Below are positions 16,863 to 25,015 of a stretch of DNA of 64,000 nt, in pieces. Under the pieces are notes generated by a model that saw only the letters and a list, made by a program, of their open reading frames with translations, searched no databases and had not been told where the DNA came from. Numbering within the stretch: position 1 is the first letter of the stretch; each line of letters begins with the position of its first letter. The position numbers and the translations under genes were made by a program. This stretch comes from Blautia parvula (GTDB lineage Bacteria; Bacillota; Clostridia; Lachnospirales; Lachnospiraceae), in NCBI RefSeq assembly GCF_020215665.1, contig NZ_CP084061.1, positions 2,574,001-2,638,000 on the forward strand, written 5' to 3'.

Positions 16863-19076
16863 TTATTCCACTTTTTTCAGTTTTGCAAATGACGCAAACA
16901 TTTTCTTAGTCCCTGACTTGTCGAAATCCACGGTCACTTCATAGTCACGGCCGCCTTCCACGATATTTTTCACAACACCCACACCAAATTTGATATGCTT
17001 CACCGTGTCACCCACATTGTAAGACAGTCCCGCTGATTTTTTCACCTCAAACTGCTTTGGTATGAATGCAGGCTGCTTAAACGCCTGTTTCATCTGCTTC
17101 ATCGTATTGGGAAGCGGAATCTCCTTGATCTTCTGCTCTTTAAAGTCTCTTCCCAGGTCCACCAGTTCCCTTGGTATCTCCCGGATAAAACGGGAGGGCT
17201 TATTGTACTGTGTCTCACCGCGTATCATTCTCTGCTGCGCACAGGTCAGCGTCAGATCCTTCATGGCCCTTGTGATACCCACATAACAAAGCCTGCGCTC
17301 CTCCTCCAGCTCTGCCGGGTCATCTGCCGTGATGGTCATATAACTCGGGAAAATACCATCCTCCATACCGGCCAGATATACATAAGGAAATTCCAGACCC
17401 TTCGCACTGTGCAGCGTCATAAGAAGCACCTGGTTTCCATCCCCGTCCACTGTGTCAATATCGGCGATCAGGGCAACCTCTTCCAAGAATCCGCTGAGTG
17501 TGGGATCTTCATTTTCCTCCTCATAGGAAACAATTTTTGTGATCAACTCGTCGATATTTTCAATCCTTGCGTCTGCTTCCTCTGTGCCCTCAGCCTTTAA
17601 CTCCATCACATATCCTGTCTCCTCAATAATATCATTGAGCAGCTCTGACGGCGAAAAATACTCCGTCTTACTTCTGAGGCTCTGGACAAATGTGACAAAG
17701 GGTTCGATTTTGGCTGCTGCCCTTCCAAGGGTAGGAATATTCTCTGCTTCTTTCAAAGCATCGTAAAAGCTCATGTCGTGCTCAGAGGCGTAATCCTGCA
17801 CCTTTGCAAGTGTGGTTGCCCCGATTCCGCGTTTCGGCACATTGATGATACGGCGCACAGCCAGATCATCTCTGGCGTTGTCCACAGTCTTCAGGTAAGC
17901 CAGCAGGTCCTTGATCTCCTTTCTGGCATAGAAGTTGACGCCTCCCACCAGTTTGTACGGAATATTTGCCATAAGGAATTTTTCCTCGAAAAGACGTGAC
18001 TGGGCATTGGTCCTGTACAAAATGGCACAGTCTTTATACTGGCAGTCTGCTTCCCGCACTTTCCTGCTGATATCTCCCGCAATGAATTCGGCCTCCTCAT
18101 ATGCATTCATAAACTGCCTGTAATGCACCAGGGAACCTTCCTCATTGTCTGTCCACAGGGATTTCTCTTTTCTTCCTATATTATTATGTATCACCTCATT
18201 GGCAGAATTGAGGATATTCTGGGTAGAACGGTAATTCTGTTCCAGTTTGATCACCTTAGCGTCAGAAAATACCTTCTCAAATCCAAGGATATTTCCGATA
18301 TTTGCCCCCCTGAATTTATAGATAGACTGGTCATCATCGCCCACCACGCACAGATTCTTATATTTACTTGCCAGAAGGCTTACAAATTTAAACTGTGCCG
18401 TATTGGTATCCTGATACTCATCCACCATAATATAACGGAAACGCTCCTGGTAATAGTCCAGCACATCCGGACATGCCTGGAACAGCTCCACTGTCTTCAC
18501 GATCAGATCGTCAAAATCAAGTGCGTTGTTTTTTCTCAGCTCTTTCTGGTATTCCTTGTATGCCTGGGCAATCTTTTTCTTGCTGAAATCAGACATATTG
18601 TTCAGCTCATATTCCTCCGGCGTCACCAGTTCATCCTTTGCCGAAGAAATGGCGGAAAGTATGGCCCTCTCCTTATGTACCTTCGTATCGATCTGCAGAC
18701 GTTTGCAGATATCCTTCATCAGACTTTTCTGGTCATCTGTATCATAAATGGTAAAATTGTGGTCAAATCCCAGCCTGTCTATATATCTTCGCAAAATACG
18801 CACACAGCTTGAATGGAAGGTGGAGACCCAGATACTCTCAGAGCCGAATCCCACGATTTTATCCACACGCTCGCGCATCTCACCTGCCGCCTTATTGGTA
18901 AATGTGATAGCCATGATATTCCACGGATTCACACCCTTTTCCTCAATCAGATAGGCGATCCTGTGGGTCAGCACTCTGGTCTTTCCTGAGCCCGCTCCGG
19001 CCAGGATCAGCACCGGCCCCTCTGTGTGAAGGACTGCTTCCTTCTGCTGCGGATTCAAAGTGTCATATATACTCAT
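16863..19076 (-). CDS. pcrA: ATP-dependent DNA helicase PcrA/UvrD
   Basis: 737 residues from the ATG at 19076, chosen because GGAGG lies 7 bp upstream and the protein then starts MSIYDTLNPQQKEAV, the usual PcrA opening. It has the full SF1A motif set: AGAGSGKTRVL (Walker A), TFTNKAAGEM, VDEYQDTN (motif II), VGDDDQSIYKFRGA (III), EQNYRST (IV), LMTLHSAKGLEF (V) and LCYVGITRA (VI), and a C-terminal Tudor-like part with VGDTVKHIKFGVG. It unwinds DNA in repair and removes RecA. The prophage is inserted 147 bp upstream. Confidence 0.96.
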   Translation of the reverse strand: MSIYDTLNPQQKEAVLHTEGPVLILAGAGSGKTRVLTHRIAYLIEEKGVNPWNIMAITFTNKAAGEMRERVDKIVGFGSESIWVSTFHSSCVRILRRYIDRLGFDHNFTIYDTDDQKSLMKDICKRLQIDTKVHKERAILSAISSAKDELVTPEEYELNNMSDFSKKKIAQAYKEYQKELRKNNALDFDDLIVKTVELFQACPDVLDYYQERFRYIMVDEYQDTNTAQFKFVSLLASKYKNLCVVGDDDQSIYKFRGANIGNILGFEKVFSDAKVIKLEQNYRSTQNILNSANEVIHNNIGRKEKSLWTDNEEGSLVHYRQFMNAYEEAEFIAGDISRKVREADCQYKDCAILYRTNAQSRLFEEKFLMANIPYKLVGGVNFYARKEIKDLLAYLKTVDNARDDLAVRRIINVPKRGIGATTLAKVQDYASEHDMSFYDALKEAENIPTLGRAAAKIEPFVTFVQSLRSKTEYFSPSELLNDIIEETGYVMELKAEGTEEADARIENIDELITKIVSYEEENEDPTLSGFLEEVALIADIDTVDGDGNQVLLMTLHSAKGLEFPYVYLAGMEDGIFPSYMTITADDPAELEEERRLCYVGITRAMKDLTLTCAQQRMIRGETQYNKPSRFIREIPRELVDLGRDFKEQKIKEIPLPNTMKQMKQAFKQPAFIPKQFEVKKSAGLSYNVGDTVKHIKFGVGVVKNIVEGGRDYEVTVDFDKSGTKKMFASFAKLKKVE

Positions 19077-19222
19077 AAATGTACCTCCATAAATCAACAA
19101 TAGAAAGCACATTTTGTACTTTCTATCTCCATGTATCAAAACACCTGTTCCTACAATATAACACAGCTCCCCGGGGCAGGCAAGCGTTTGCCGGGGATTT
19201 CTGCTGTTTTCGGAAAAATCCA

Positions 19223-19248
19223 TTTACAAATAGTTTTAAAAACTATAT
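19223..19248. repeat. attL core
   Basis: 26 bp identical to 57586-57611. It begins TTTACAAATAG and contains the 15-bp odd-centred palindrome TAGTTTTAAAAACTA. Here the sequence after the core gives TATATT instead of TATAAT, so a weaker promoter pointing into the prophage may remain. Confidence 0.9.
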
Positions 19249-19310
19249 TTTTTAGTCAAAACCCACCAACCATGCGGGTTTCAAGCGTTACAAAATGTCC
19301 GAAAGCCGAA

Positions 19311-19330
19311 AAAGGGGACAAAAAGGGGAT
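19311..19330 (+). repeat. Candidate integrase arm-type sites, left arm
   Basis: AAAGGGGACAAAAAGGGGAT holds two GGGGA units. The same motif is repeated next to attR (57444-57481). In the circular phage these would flank the core, as arm sites of tyrosine integrases do. Confidence 0.5.
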
Positions 19331-19491
19331 TATTTGAAAAAAATAATACTTTTTTCACTGGTCAAAACAGCTCAAAAGTATAGTACGCCCTCTACCTATA
19401 TTATAAGATGCATCCAGATGAGCGACCCAGGGGATACCGATATGGGCCGCACGCATCCGCATAACTTCCATTATTTACCAGTAGCATTATT

Positions 19492-19527
19492 ATCACCTCC
19501 GATATTAAACTTATTTTCGGAGGTGAT
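19492..19527 (+). promoter_or_regulatory. Hairpin that hides the RBS of the first cargo gene
   Basis: ATCACCTCCGA at 19492-19502 is perfectly complementary to TCGGAGGTGAT at 19517-19527, which contains the GGAGG site of the gene starting at 19532. In RNA the 11-bp stem with a 14-base loop would block ribosome binding. Confidence 0.6.
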
Positions 19528-19531
19528 GAAA

Positions 19532-19759
19532 ATGTCAAACAGAAAGAAAACATATGACCCAGATTTTGAGGCTAATCCAGAATTTGAACAGGACCCAGGA
19601 TTTCTTGAATGGATATGCCAGCGTGTCAGGAATGAGGCTGCAGGAAATCCAAAAGAAATAGATACTGAACCGGATCTGGAAAATTTTGAGCCGTCAGAGG
19701 AATTGTACGAACGTATGGTAAAAGAAGCACACGAACGTGGGCTGCTAAAAGAGGATTAA
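19532..19759 (+). CDS. Small acidic prophage cargo protein
   Basis: 75 residues from the ATG at 19532 (GGAGG 8 bp upstream); an in-frame ATG at 19526 is too close to the RBS. The protein is acidic, with DPDFEANPEFEQDPGF repeats and a C-terminal EELYERMVKEAHERGL helix. No known domain. It is the first gene inside attL, on + unlike the late genes, and its RBS is in a hairpin, so it is likely a lysogenic-conversion gene under translational control. Confidence 0.55.
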   Translation: MSNRKKTYDPDFEANPEFEQDPGFLEWICQRVRNEAAGNPKEIDTEPDLENFEPSEELYERMVKEAHERGLLKED

Positions 19760-19856
19760 TGTCGAAAACTGTCCACGATTATCTATTGCTCTAATTCCAA
19801 TTATGTTGTAATATTTATTTGCAACCAAAAGTATCAATAAGTTTCTTAGTCGCGGA

Positions 19857-19890
19857 ATGGCCGGCATTATAATGGTACCGGTCATTTTGC
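19857..19890 (+). terminator. Repeated terminator-like hairpin T1
   Basis: TGGCCGG pairs with CCGGTCA around ATTATAATGGTA, followed by TTTTGC. One of three related hairpins at the left end of the prophage (others at 20011 and 20706). Confidence 0.55.
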
Positions 19891-20010
19891 GTATCAGCTT
19901 GCTTCCTGCTCCGCATTAAATTTCTTATCATTTATTGACCTTATCGGTATTTTATAGCAGGCTTATCTCATATTATAAATAGAACTTAATGGTTCGCTCT
20001 TCTCTTTTTT

Positions 20011-20040
20011 ATGGCCGGCATTATAATGGTGTCGGCTGCT
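20011..20040 (+). terminator. Repeated terminator-like hairpin T2
   Basis: ATGGCCGGCATTATAATGGT followed by GTCGGCTGCT; the 5' half is nearly identical to T1. It lies ~90 bp before the YmaF-like gene. Confidence 0.5.
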
Positions 20041-20129
20041 TAATATTTAAAAATTGGGGGTACGTTTTTCTTCATTAAGCATAATATAACATTGTAACAT
20101 CTACAATTATCAATCATGAGGGAAAAATT

Positions 20130-20471
20130 ATGAATGAAGATATGAAAAGGCCTTGTCCTCCAAAACAACACGTTCACGAAGTGACCGGAAGCGTTAAGAT
20201 TTCCGGGTGCTGTGAATATGCTCATAACCATCGGTTTGCTACAGTGTCCAGCGAAGCAATTCCCTGTGATGGTAGCCACGTGCATGAAGTAAAATTTCAA
20301 ACCGATTCTTGTAATGGCCATACCCATGAATTTTGCGGCACATCCTCACCGGCAATTGATGTCGGTTGTGGAAAACACGTACATCTTATTAAAGGATGTA
20401 CCTCTATGGACGCAGGACACAAACATGACTTTATCGTTGCGACTTTAATTGAAAACCCTGTTTGTGATTAA
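20130..20471 (+). CDS. YmaF-family His/Cys-rich protein
   Basis: 113 residues with repeated HVHEV, HNHRF, HVHEVKF, HTHEF, HVHLI and HKHDF units, each about 20 residues apart and joined by Cys-containing turns. This is the pattern of the YmaF family, small Firmicute proteins of unknown function that probably bind metal or form a compact repeat fold. It lies between copies of the repeated hairpin in the cargo end of the prophage and has no visible tie to phage growth. Confidence 0.75.
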   Translation: MNEDMKRPCPPKQHVHEVTGSVKISGCCEYAHNHRFATVSSEAIPCDGSHVHEVKFQTDSCNGHTHEFCGTSSPAIDVGCGKHVHLIKGCTSMDAGHKHDFIVATLIENPVCD

Positions 20472-20524
20472 ATACTTTCCCCGGCTTAGTCCGGGGAAAT
20501 CCCTTATAAAAACTTTTCGACCAG

Positions 20525-20635
20525 TTATTTAGCAATTAAGACCATAAAGGTATCGTGCCCTGCAATACCATCCACGGTAAGCCTGTGGTCACGCTGGTAC
20601 TGCAGCACAACTGCCTCCAGCCAATTGCAAACGTG
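20525..20635 (-). pseudogene. Remnant of an endolysin peptidoglycan-binding domain
   Basis: About 36 codons on the minus strand read NWLEAVVLQYQRDHRLTVDG then IAGHDTF, the core of a PG_binding_1 domain, and end at a TAA. There is a stop just upstream and no start or RBS. A relic of an older lysis gene, left of the current one. Confidence 0.5.
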
Positions 20636-20705
20636 TCATTAACGAAAACGATCAGGATTAAATGTCGATGTAACCAGAGGTATGGATAACCTCCGATTCG
20701 ACTTG

Positions 20706-20737
20706 TTGGCCGGTGCTGTAATGGTGCCGGCCTTTTT
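20706..20737 (+). terminator. Repeated terminator-like hairpin T3
   Basis: GGCCGG pairs with CCGGCC around TGCTGTAATGGTG, followed by TTTTTG: a proper intrinsic terminator and the best of the repeated set. Confidence 0.7.
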
Positions 20738-20819
20738 GTGCTTCTTGACAACTGTTGACGGCCCATTTACAATATAGGGCAGAGGTAATGACAATGAATA
20801 GTAGGAGGTATCAAACGTC

Positions 20820-21227
20820 ATGCCGGCACGCGTCGACTATACTAAATATGCGGATTCAGACTTATCCATTTTAACAATTCGGGAACGTGAAACTTTGATA
20901 TTGAAAATGCAAGGTCTTTCAACTGTTGAAATATCACAACAGTTGAATTGTTGCAGACAAAATATAAATGCTCTGCTTTTGAAAGCCCGTAAAAAGCTTG
21001 ATACCCCACAGCCAAATCTCTATATACATCGTAGGCAAAATATTGACTATACCAAATATACAGATTGCGACTTATCTGTATTGAGTAGGCTTGAGCGTAT
21101 CTTTTTGTCAGAAAAAATTTCTGGCAAATCATATAAGGAAATTGCAGAACAACATCATTCCACGATAACCTCTGTCGGAACTTTGTTGTATCGAGCGCAC
21201 AAAAAACTAGATAATCTGTATGATTAA
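20820..21227 (+). CDS. Protein of two tandem sigma-70 region-4-like HTH units
   Basis: 135 residues made of two related halves: DYTKYADSDLSILTIRERE...GLSTVEISQQL...INALLLKARKKLD (5-62) and DYTKYTDCDLSVLSRLERI...GKSYKEIAEQH...VGTLLYRAHKKLD (74-132). Each half has the helix-turn-helix pattern of sigma region 4 / LuxR-type domains. There is no region 2, so it is not a full sigma factor. It may be a phage transcription activator or anti-host regulator. GGAGG lies 11 bp before the ATG. Confidence 0.65.
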   Translation: MPARVDYTKYADSDLSILTIRERETLILKMQGLSTVEISQQLNCCRQNINALLLKARKKLDTPQPNLYIHRRQNIDYTKYTDCDLSVLSRLERIFLSEKISGKSYKEIAEQHHSTITSVGTLLYRAHKKLDNLYD

Positions 21228-21321
21228 AGACCCTGGAGGGATCCTTTTGGGTTGATGTGTGTAATTATATTGACAAAACCATTTAAAGTCGGCCATTCGG
21301 GTACAGTCTGTCATTTTATAC

Positions 21322-21420
21322 TTGACATCAGAGACTCCACGCGTTATCATTAAAAACTGGTAATATATCCACCATTTCCTTCTTTATCTAGAGGCTATAC
21401 TTTATGTATAGTCTCTTCAT
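21322..21420 (+). ncRNA. Candidate small RNA with own promoter and terminator
   Basis: TTGACA (21322-21327), 17 bp, TATCAT (21345-21350) on +, then about 65 nt to a hairpin at 21390-21416 (AGAGGCTATAC / GTATAGTCTCT) and a short T-rich tail. No ORF lies between. It could also simply be a promoter and the terminator of the upstream gene. Confidence 0.4.
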
Positions 21421-21430
21421 TTATGGCACT

Positions 21431-21463
21431 TAAAAGGCCCCGGTGGAGAAACCGAGACCTTAC
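21431..21463 (-). terminator. Terminator of the late/Rha transcript
   Basis: On the minus strand, AAGGTCTCGGT and ACCGGGGCCTT form a stem with an internal mismatch, followed by TTTAAG. It is 64 bp past the Rha stop codon. Confidence 0.6.
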
Positions 21464-21526
21464 AGCGTTTTACAGTAGTGCTCCTGTTTTATCAGTATAG
21501 CACATCTTACCAGACTTGTCCACGTA

Positions 21527-22174
21527 TCAGGCTGCCAGCATTTTTAGATTCTGGTTCATCACGAACTCCTTGATCTGTTCATATCCCCACCCGTAGTTCA
21601 CCAAACCACTCACGATCATTTCAACTGATTGTACAGCCTTCCGTTCTTCCTCGCTAAAACATTCCCGAAGATTCTCCTTTTTGGATATGCCATATTCTTC
21701 GCGGAGACGTTTTGCGTCTTTTCCGAATACCGCCTTATATACGATATTCGTATATGTGGAATAAGCATGGCCATGCATTCTTTCATTTTCTTCTGACTGC
21801 TGCAAAGCGTTGGTAAGAGCCTGACGGACAGCAATGCCTTTTTCGCGCTCCTTCATTTTACCAATGAGAACTTTTTCCATAGCATTAAACTGACGGATAT
21901 AGGCCTCTTTAAACTTCATAGCTTTTTCCCCAGTGTAGCCCATAACTAACATGGTAAACCCATCGCATGTCATATAATACATGGGCTGCCTTTTGTTTTG
22001 TGAATTGAGATAAGAGGACAGCTCAAAATTTAGCCGTCCAAATTCCTCACTGCAATCCATTTCCCGTATATCTTTCAAGACATTCTTATGTTCTTTTCCA
22101 AATGTCTCCGCTACATCCAAGCTTGTACATACTGTCACTTCATCTTTATTCATTTTCTTGATCTCTACTAACAT
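21527..22174 (-). CDS. Rha-family phage regulatory protein
   Basis: 215 residues. The N-terminal ~100 residues (TSLDVAETFGKEHKNVLKDI, LNSQNKRQPMYYMTCDGFTML, GEKAMKFKEAYIRQFNAME) are the Rha domain, named from a lambdoid phage protein that interferes with growth in some hosts and is thought to act on gene expression. The second half is a charged helical region with VKAVFGKDAKRLREEYGI-type segments. It sits downstream of the endolysin at the end of the late transcript. Confidence 0.85.
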   Translation of the reverse strand: MLVEIKKMNKDEVTVCTSLDVAETFGKEHKNVLKDIREMDCSEEFGRLNFELSSYLNSQNKRQPMYYMTCDGFTMLVMGYTGEKAMKFKEAYIRQFNAMEKVLIGKMKEREKGIAVRQALTNALQQSEENERMHGHAYSTYTNIVYKAVFGKDAKRLREEYGISKKENLRECFSEEERKAVQSVEMIVSGLVNYGWGYEQIKEFVMNQNLKMLAA

Positions 22175-22227
22175 AAAATCATCCTTTCGTTTTATTTTGT
22201 AGTGATAAGATATCTATGTTCTGTTTT

Positions 22228-23790
22228 TTATCTGAGCGCTCCCGTTTTGTCCGTGTAGCACATCTTTCCGGACTTGTCTACATAGTAGACTTTGCCCCCG
22301 GTCCTTACCAGCTCATCTGCCGCCATTGCTCCATTGGCTTTCAGGTAGTACCAGTTCTTTTTCCATTCGATCCAGCCGGTTTTCATCCAACCGCTACCGT
22401 CAAAGAAGAACCATACCCCGCCAATCTTTTCCCAATCATTTTTCACATATCCGCCGTCTGCATGACGGTACCACCAGCGGCCATCCCTTACCTGTATCCA
22501 GTTGTTCTTTTTGAGATATGCAGATACTGCAGATTTTGTCTTCTCTCCAACACATCCATCCGGATTAACACCCACAAGGCGCTGCACCCGGATAGTCTGT
22601 GCCTCTGTGTCTGGCCCGAAATCTCCATCAACATTTACACCGCTGCCGAATGTGTTCAAAATTTTCTGCCATGCTGTTACCGCTGTCCCTGTATCGCCCC
22701 TGGACAGCCAATCTTTAGTATCGCCGGATGGAGTATTGCCGGACATCGCACTTCCTGTAATACCGGAAACAATAGCATTCGCCATCCTCTCTGCTGTATA
22801 CTTTGCGGCATCATTCGTATTATCACAAAAACAGCACTCAATCAACAGGGCTGGGCTGACCGTATGCCGCAGCACATAAAGACTGGGATTTGTTTTTACT
22901 CCTCCTCCCCTTTTTGTGTATCCCAGTTCCCCGATCCGGTCTGCGATCCTCTGAGCATAGGATTCGGCGGCAGAGCCCCAGTTATAGATAAATACCTCTG
23001 TTCCATGTGCCTGTCCATTGTAGCAGTTGAAATGGATGGACACATCCAGATCCACAGCATGCGCATTACAGTTCGCCACGATCGCGGCAAGATTGCCGTT
23101 CACAGTTCCGGAGCTTTCATCCGTACAGTCATAGACTGTATGGCCTGCCGCCTGCAGTTTACGGATCACCAGGTCTTTCACCTTTCGGTCCTCTGATGTT
23201 TCGGAAAATATACCGGACGCTCCCGGAACCTTAAAGTTATGTCCTGCATGTACATTGATCTTCATTCCTTTTTCCTCACTTTCTATATTTAAGATTTCCT
23301 GATGTATCTTCAGTATCTTCTCCCCGTATCCTTTGCCTGCCGCCCATCCTGTATGGTTTGGGTTCTCCTGTATCCCCAGCCACTCCACATATTCAGCCAT
23401 CCCGCGTTTTACGAAGTGGAAGCGTGGGTCTACGCATCCCTGTTTTAATGGCTGGTCACAGGCATAGGCTTTTAGGTGCTGGACCTGCGCACGGATCCCC
23501 AGCCGTGGACTGGGGAAATTGTTCCCTTTCATTCCGGTGGCGGTCACTCCCATCCCACAGAAATTGTTCTGTTTTAGGCTGACTGCAGACCCGGCGAAGG
23601 TAAAATCCCCAGTCTCCAGACAGGATTGTGCAAAGGCGATATCACCTTTTACTCCCTCCGATTCTCCTTCTTCCAGATACAGCGGTATCATATCCAGTAC
23701 GGACGGCTCCACACTGGGGTTTCTGCTCTTGATATATCTGCGCATCTGCTCTGCCGTGGCAGATGCTCTTCCCATGATCAATACACCCAT
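22228..23790 (-). CDS. Four-part endolysin: glucosaminidase, amidase, PG-binding and choline-binding-type repeats
   Basis: 520 residues. Residues ~25-170 resemble a glucosaminidase domain (QSCLETGDFTF, QNNFCGMGVT, GYGEKILKIHQ). Residues ~175-355 are an Amidase_3 zinc amidase (INVHAGHNF, VDLDVSIHFNCYNG, PALLIECCF). Residues ~365-430 are a PG_binding_1 domain (DGDFGPDTEAQT). The last ~90 hold three or four aromatic choline-binding-type repeats (GWMKTGWIEWKKNWYYLK). No signal peptide, so a holin is needed for release. Two different catalytic domains in one lysin is uncommon. Confidence 0.88.
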   Translation of the reverse strand: MGVLIMGRASATAEQMRRYIKSRNPSVEPSVLDMIPLYLEEGESEGVKGDIAFAQSCLETGDFTFAGSAVSLKQNNFCGMGVTATGMKGNNFPSPRLGIRAQVQHLKAYACDQPLKQGCVDPRFHFVKRGMAEYVEWLGIQENPNHTGWAAGKGYGEKILKIHQEILNIESEEKGMKINVHAGHNFKVPGASGIFSETSEDRKVKDLVIRKLQAAGHTVYDCTDESSGTVNGNLAAIVANCNAHAVDLDVSIHFNCYNGQAHGTEVFIYNWGSAAESYAQRIADRIGELGYTKRGGGVKTNPSLYVLRHTVSPALLIECCFCDNTNDAAKYTAERMANAIVSGITGSAMSGNTPSGDTKDWLSRGDTGTAVTAWQKILNTFGSGVNVDGDFGPDTEAQTIRVQRLVGVNPDGCVGEKTKSAVSAYLKKNNWIQVRDGRWWYRHADGGYVKNDWEKIGGVWFFFDGSGWMKTGWIEWKKNWYYLKANGAMAADELVRTGGKVYYVDKSGKMCYTDKTGALR

Positions 23791-23820
23791 TTCTTTTCCT
23801 TTCTACTCAGAAGAGGACGA

Positions 23821-24120
23821 TCACTCGCCCTCTGGTCCTTCTTCCGTTTCTTTCTTCCCGTCTTTTTTCAACAAGTTCCGCAGCATCTCATAAAAGCCTG
23901 TGCTGGCCAGACCGGAGATCATACCGCCCAGAATTACCTCTGCATTAATGCCGCTGCTCATGTTTATGAGGATTGCAATAATAGTCCCCATCGTAAGAGC
24001 GGCAAGTGGGATATACCTGTTTTTGATCGCCGGTATCGCGGTCTTGATCACATAGCCCACCAGCAGGCAGATACCTAAGATCACAGGGTTGATATGATCC
24101 ATTAAAAAATTTAAATCCAT
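23821..24120 (-). CDS. Phage holin
   Basis: 99 residues with hydrophobic segments at about 10-25, 36-54 and 60-80 and a charged tail KKDGKKETEEGPEGE. The pattern PVILGICLLVGYVIK and the position next to the endolysin match the phage_holin_5-type family. It makes the membrane lesion that lets the endolysin reach the wall. It lies 30 bp before the endolysin gene. Confidence 0.82.
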   Translation of the reverse strand: MDLNFLMDHINPVILGICLLVGYVIKTAIPAIKNRYIPLAALTMGTIIAILINMSSGINAEVILGGMISGLASTGFYEMLRNLLKKDGKKETEEGPEGE

Positions 24121-24121
24121 T

Positions 24122-24379
24122 TTATTTCTCCTTCTCTTCTAAGATCGTTATCCTCATCTCATGGTCGTTCAGTTTCCCATCCTGTTCCTCCATATGGTCC
24201 CACATCCTTCCATGGGATTTTTGATTTTTTTCCGTCAGCTCATCTACCCCTTCATCCAGACGGTTCAGACGGTCGATGAGCCGCACGATCGATGTATTGA
24301 GCTTGATGATCGGCGTCACGATCGACACCCCGAACGCTGCCAGGGCGGTGATCACGCCGAAGACTCCCCATTCCGTCAT
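24122..24379 (-). CDS. Small membrane-anchored coiled-coil lysis protein
   Basis: 85 residues from the ATG at 24379, which has GGAGG upstream. One N-terminal membrane helix (FGVITALAAFGVSIVTPII) is followed by a long charged helix with heptads (VRLIDRLNRLDEGVDELTEK). This architecture resembles haemolysin XhlA-like or antiholin-like proteins found before holins. Its stop is 2 bp from the holin start, so they are translationally coupled. Confidence 0.6.
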   Translation of the reverse strand: MTEWGVFGVITALAAFGVSIVTPIIKLNTSIVRLIDRLNRLDEGVDELTEKNQKSHGRMWDHMEEQDGKLNDHEMRITILEEKEK

Positions 24380-24395
24380 CTGCCCGGCCCTCCTT

Positions 24396-24989
24396 TTACG
24401 CGGTCCGTTTCCACATATAACAGGTGATGTACGGCGGCAGTGCGTTCGTGGATCCGGTATCTCCGTGTCCATGGCTTCCGCCGCTTCCTGTGTTCCCGAT
24501 AGTAAGGGATTTTTCCCCAGTCACCTCTGTGCTCAGCGCCGGGCTCAGCCTCCAGTAATCCGGTCCGTTGATACCGGAATAAGCCACGGCACAGTCCAGC
24601 TTTGTCCCACTGAACACGATATCATGTTTATGGGACGGCATTTCTGCCGTGGTCAGCTTATGGCCCGCAGTCGTATGCTTATGGTCCTTGGCTCCCCCGG
24701 TCTTTTCTGCCGTCTTGAAATCCTCATCAGATGCACTGATCCCCACCGGCACTCTCCCTGCCCCCCAGGCGGTCCAGGTCCCCCCAAAGATACTCCCCGG
24801 GTTCGTTGCCGCAGTGGACAGATAGATGCTCCCGATGGGATGGAGGGCCAGGAACAAGGCCCCGATCTTCGTCCTTCCGGTCTTGGGGTCCCCAGTCTCC
24901 GGGTCCGTCTCTATGATGATGTCATCCGAAAGCTGGATGCTTTTCTGTTCTTCCAGCTCTTTGATCTTCTTTCCTTTTACTTCTGCCAT
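24396..24989 (-). CDS. Phage tail fibre/collar-domain protein
   Basis: 197 residues from the ATG at 24989 (GGAGG 8 bp upstream). After a short helical start, it has HPIGSIYLSTAATNPGSIFG, GRVPVGISA, and the His-rich HKHTTAGHKLTTAEMPSHKH segment, ending PPYITCYMWKRTA. This is the tail-collar (receptor-binding tip) pattern of phage fibres, whose histidines bind metal in known structures. It would form part of the adhesion device. Confidence 0.8.
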   Translation of the reverse strand: MAEVKGKKIKELEEQKSIQLSDDIIIETDPETGDPKTGRTKIGALFLALHPIGSIYLSTAATNPGSIFGGTWTAWGAGRVPVGISASDEDFKTAEKTGGAKDHKHTTAGHKLTTAEMPSHKHDIVFSGTKLDCAVAYSGINGPDYWRLSPALSTEVTGEKSLTIGNTGSGGSHGHGDTGSTNALPPYITCYMWKRTA

Positions 24990-25015
24990 TTCTTTTCCTC
25001 CTGACTTCCTGCGCC

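Noticed and set aside
18123-18812. 229-residue + strand open frame
   Set aside because: Antisense shadow of pcrA, which has a complete motif set.
19223-19248. tRNA 3' end as attachment site
   Set aside because: The core is AT-rich, has no tRNA features and lies in a promoter region.
22216-23196. 326-residue + strand frame
   Set aside because: Shadow of the endolysin gene, which has clear domain content on the minus strand.
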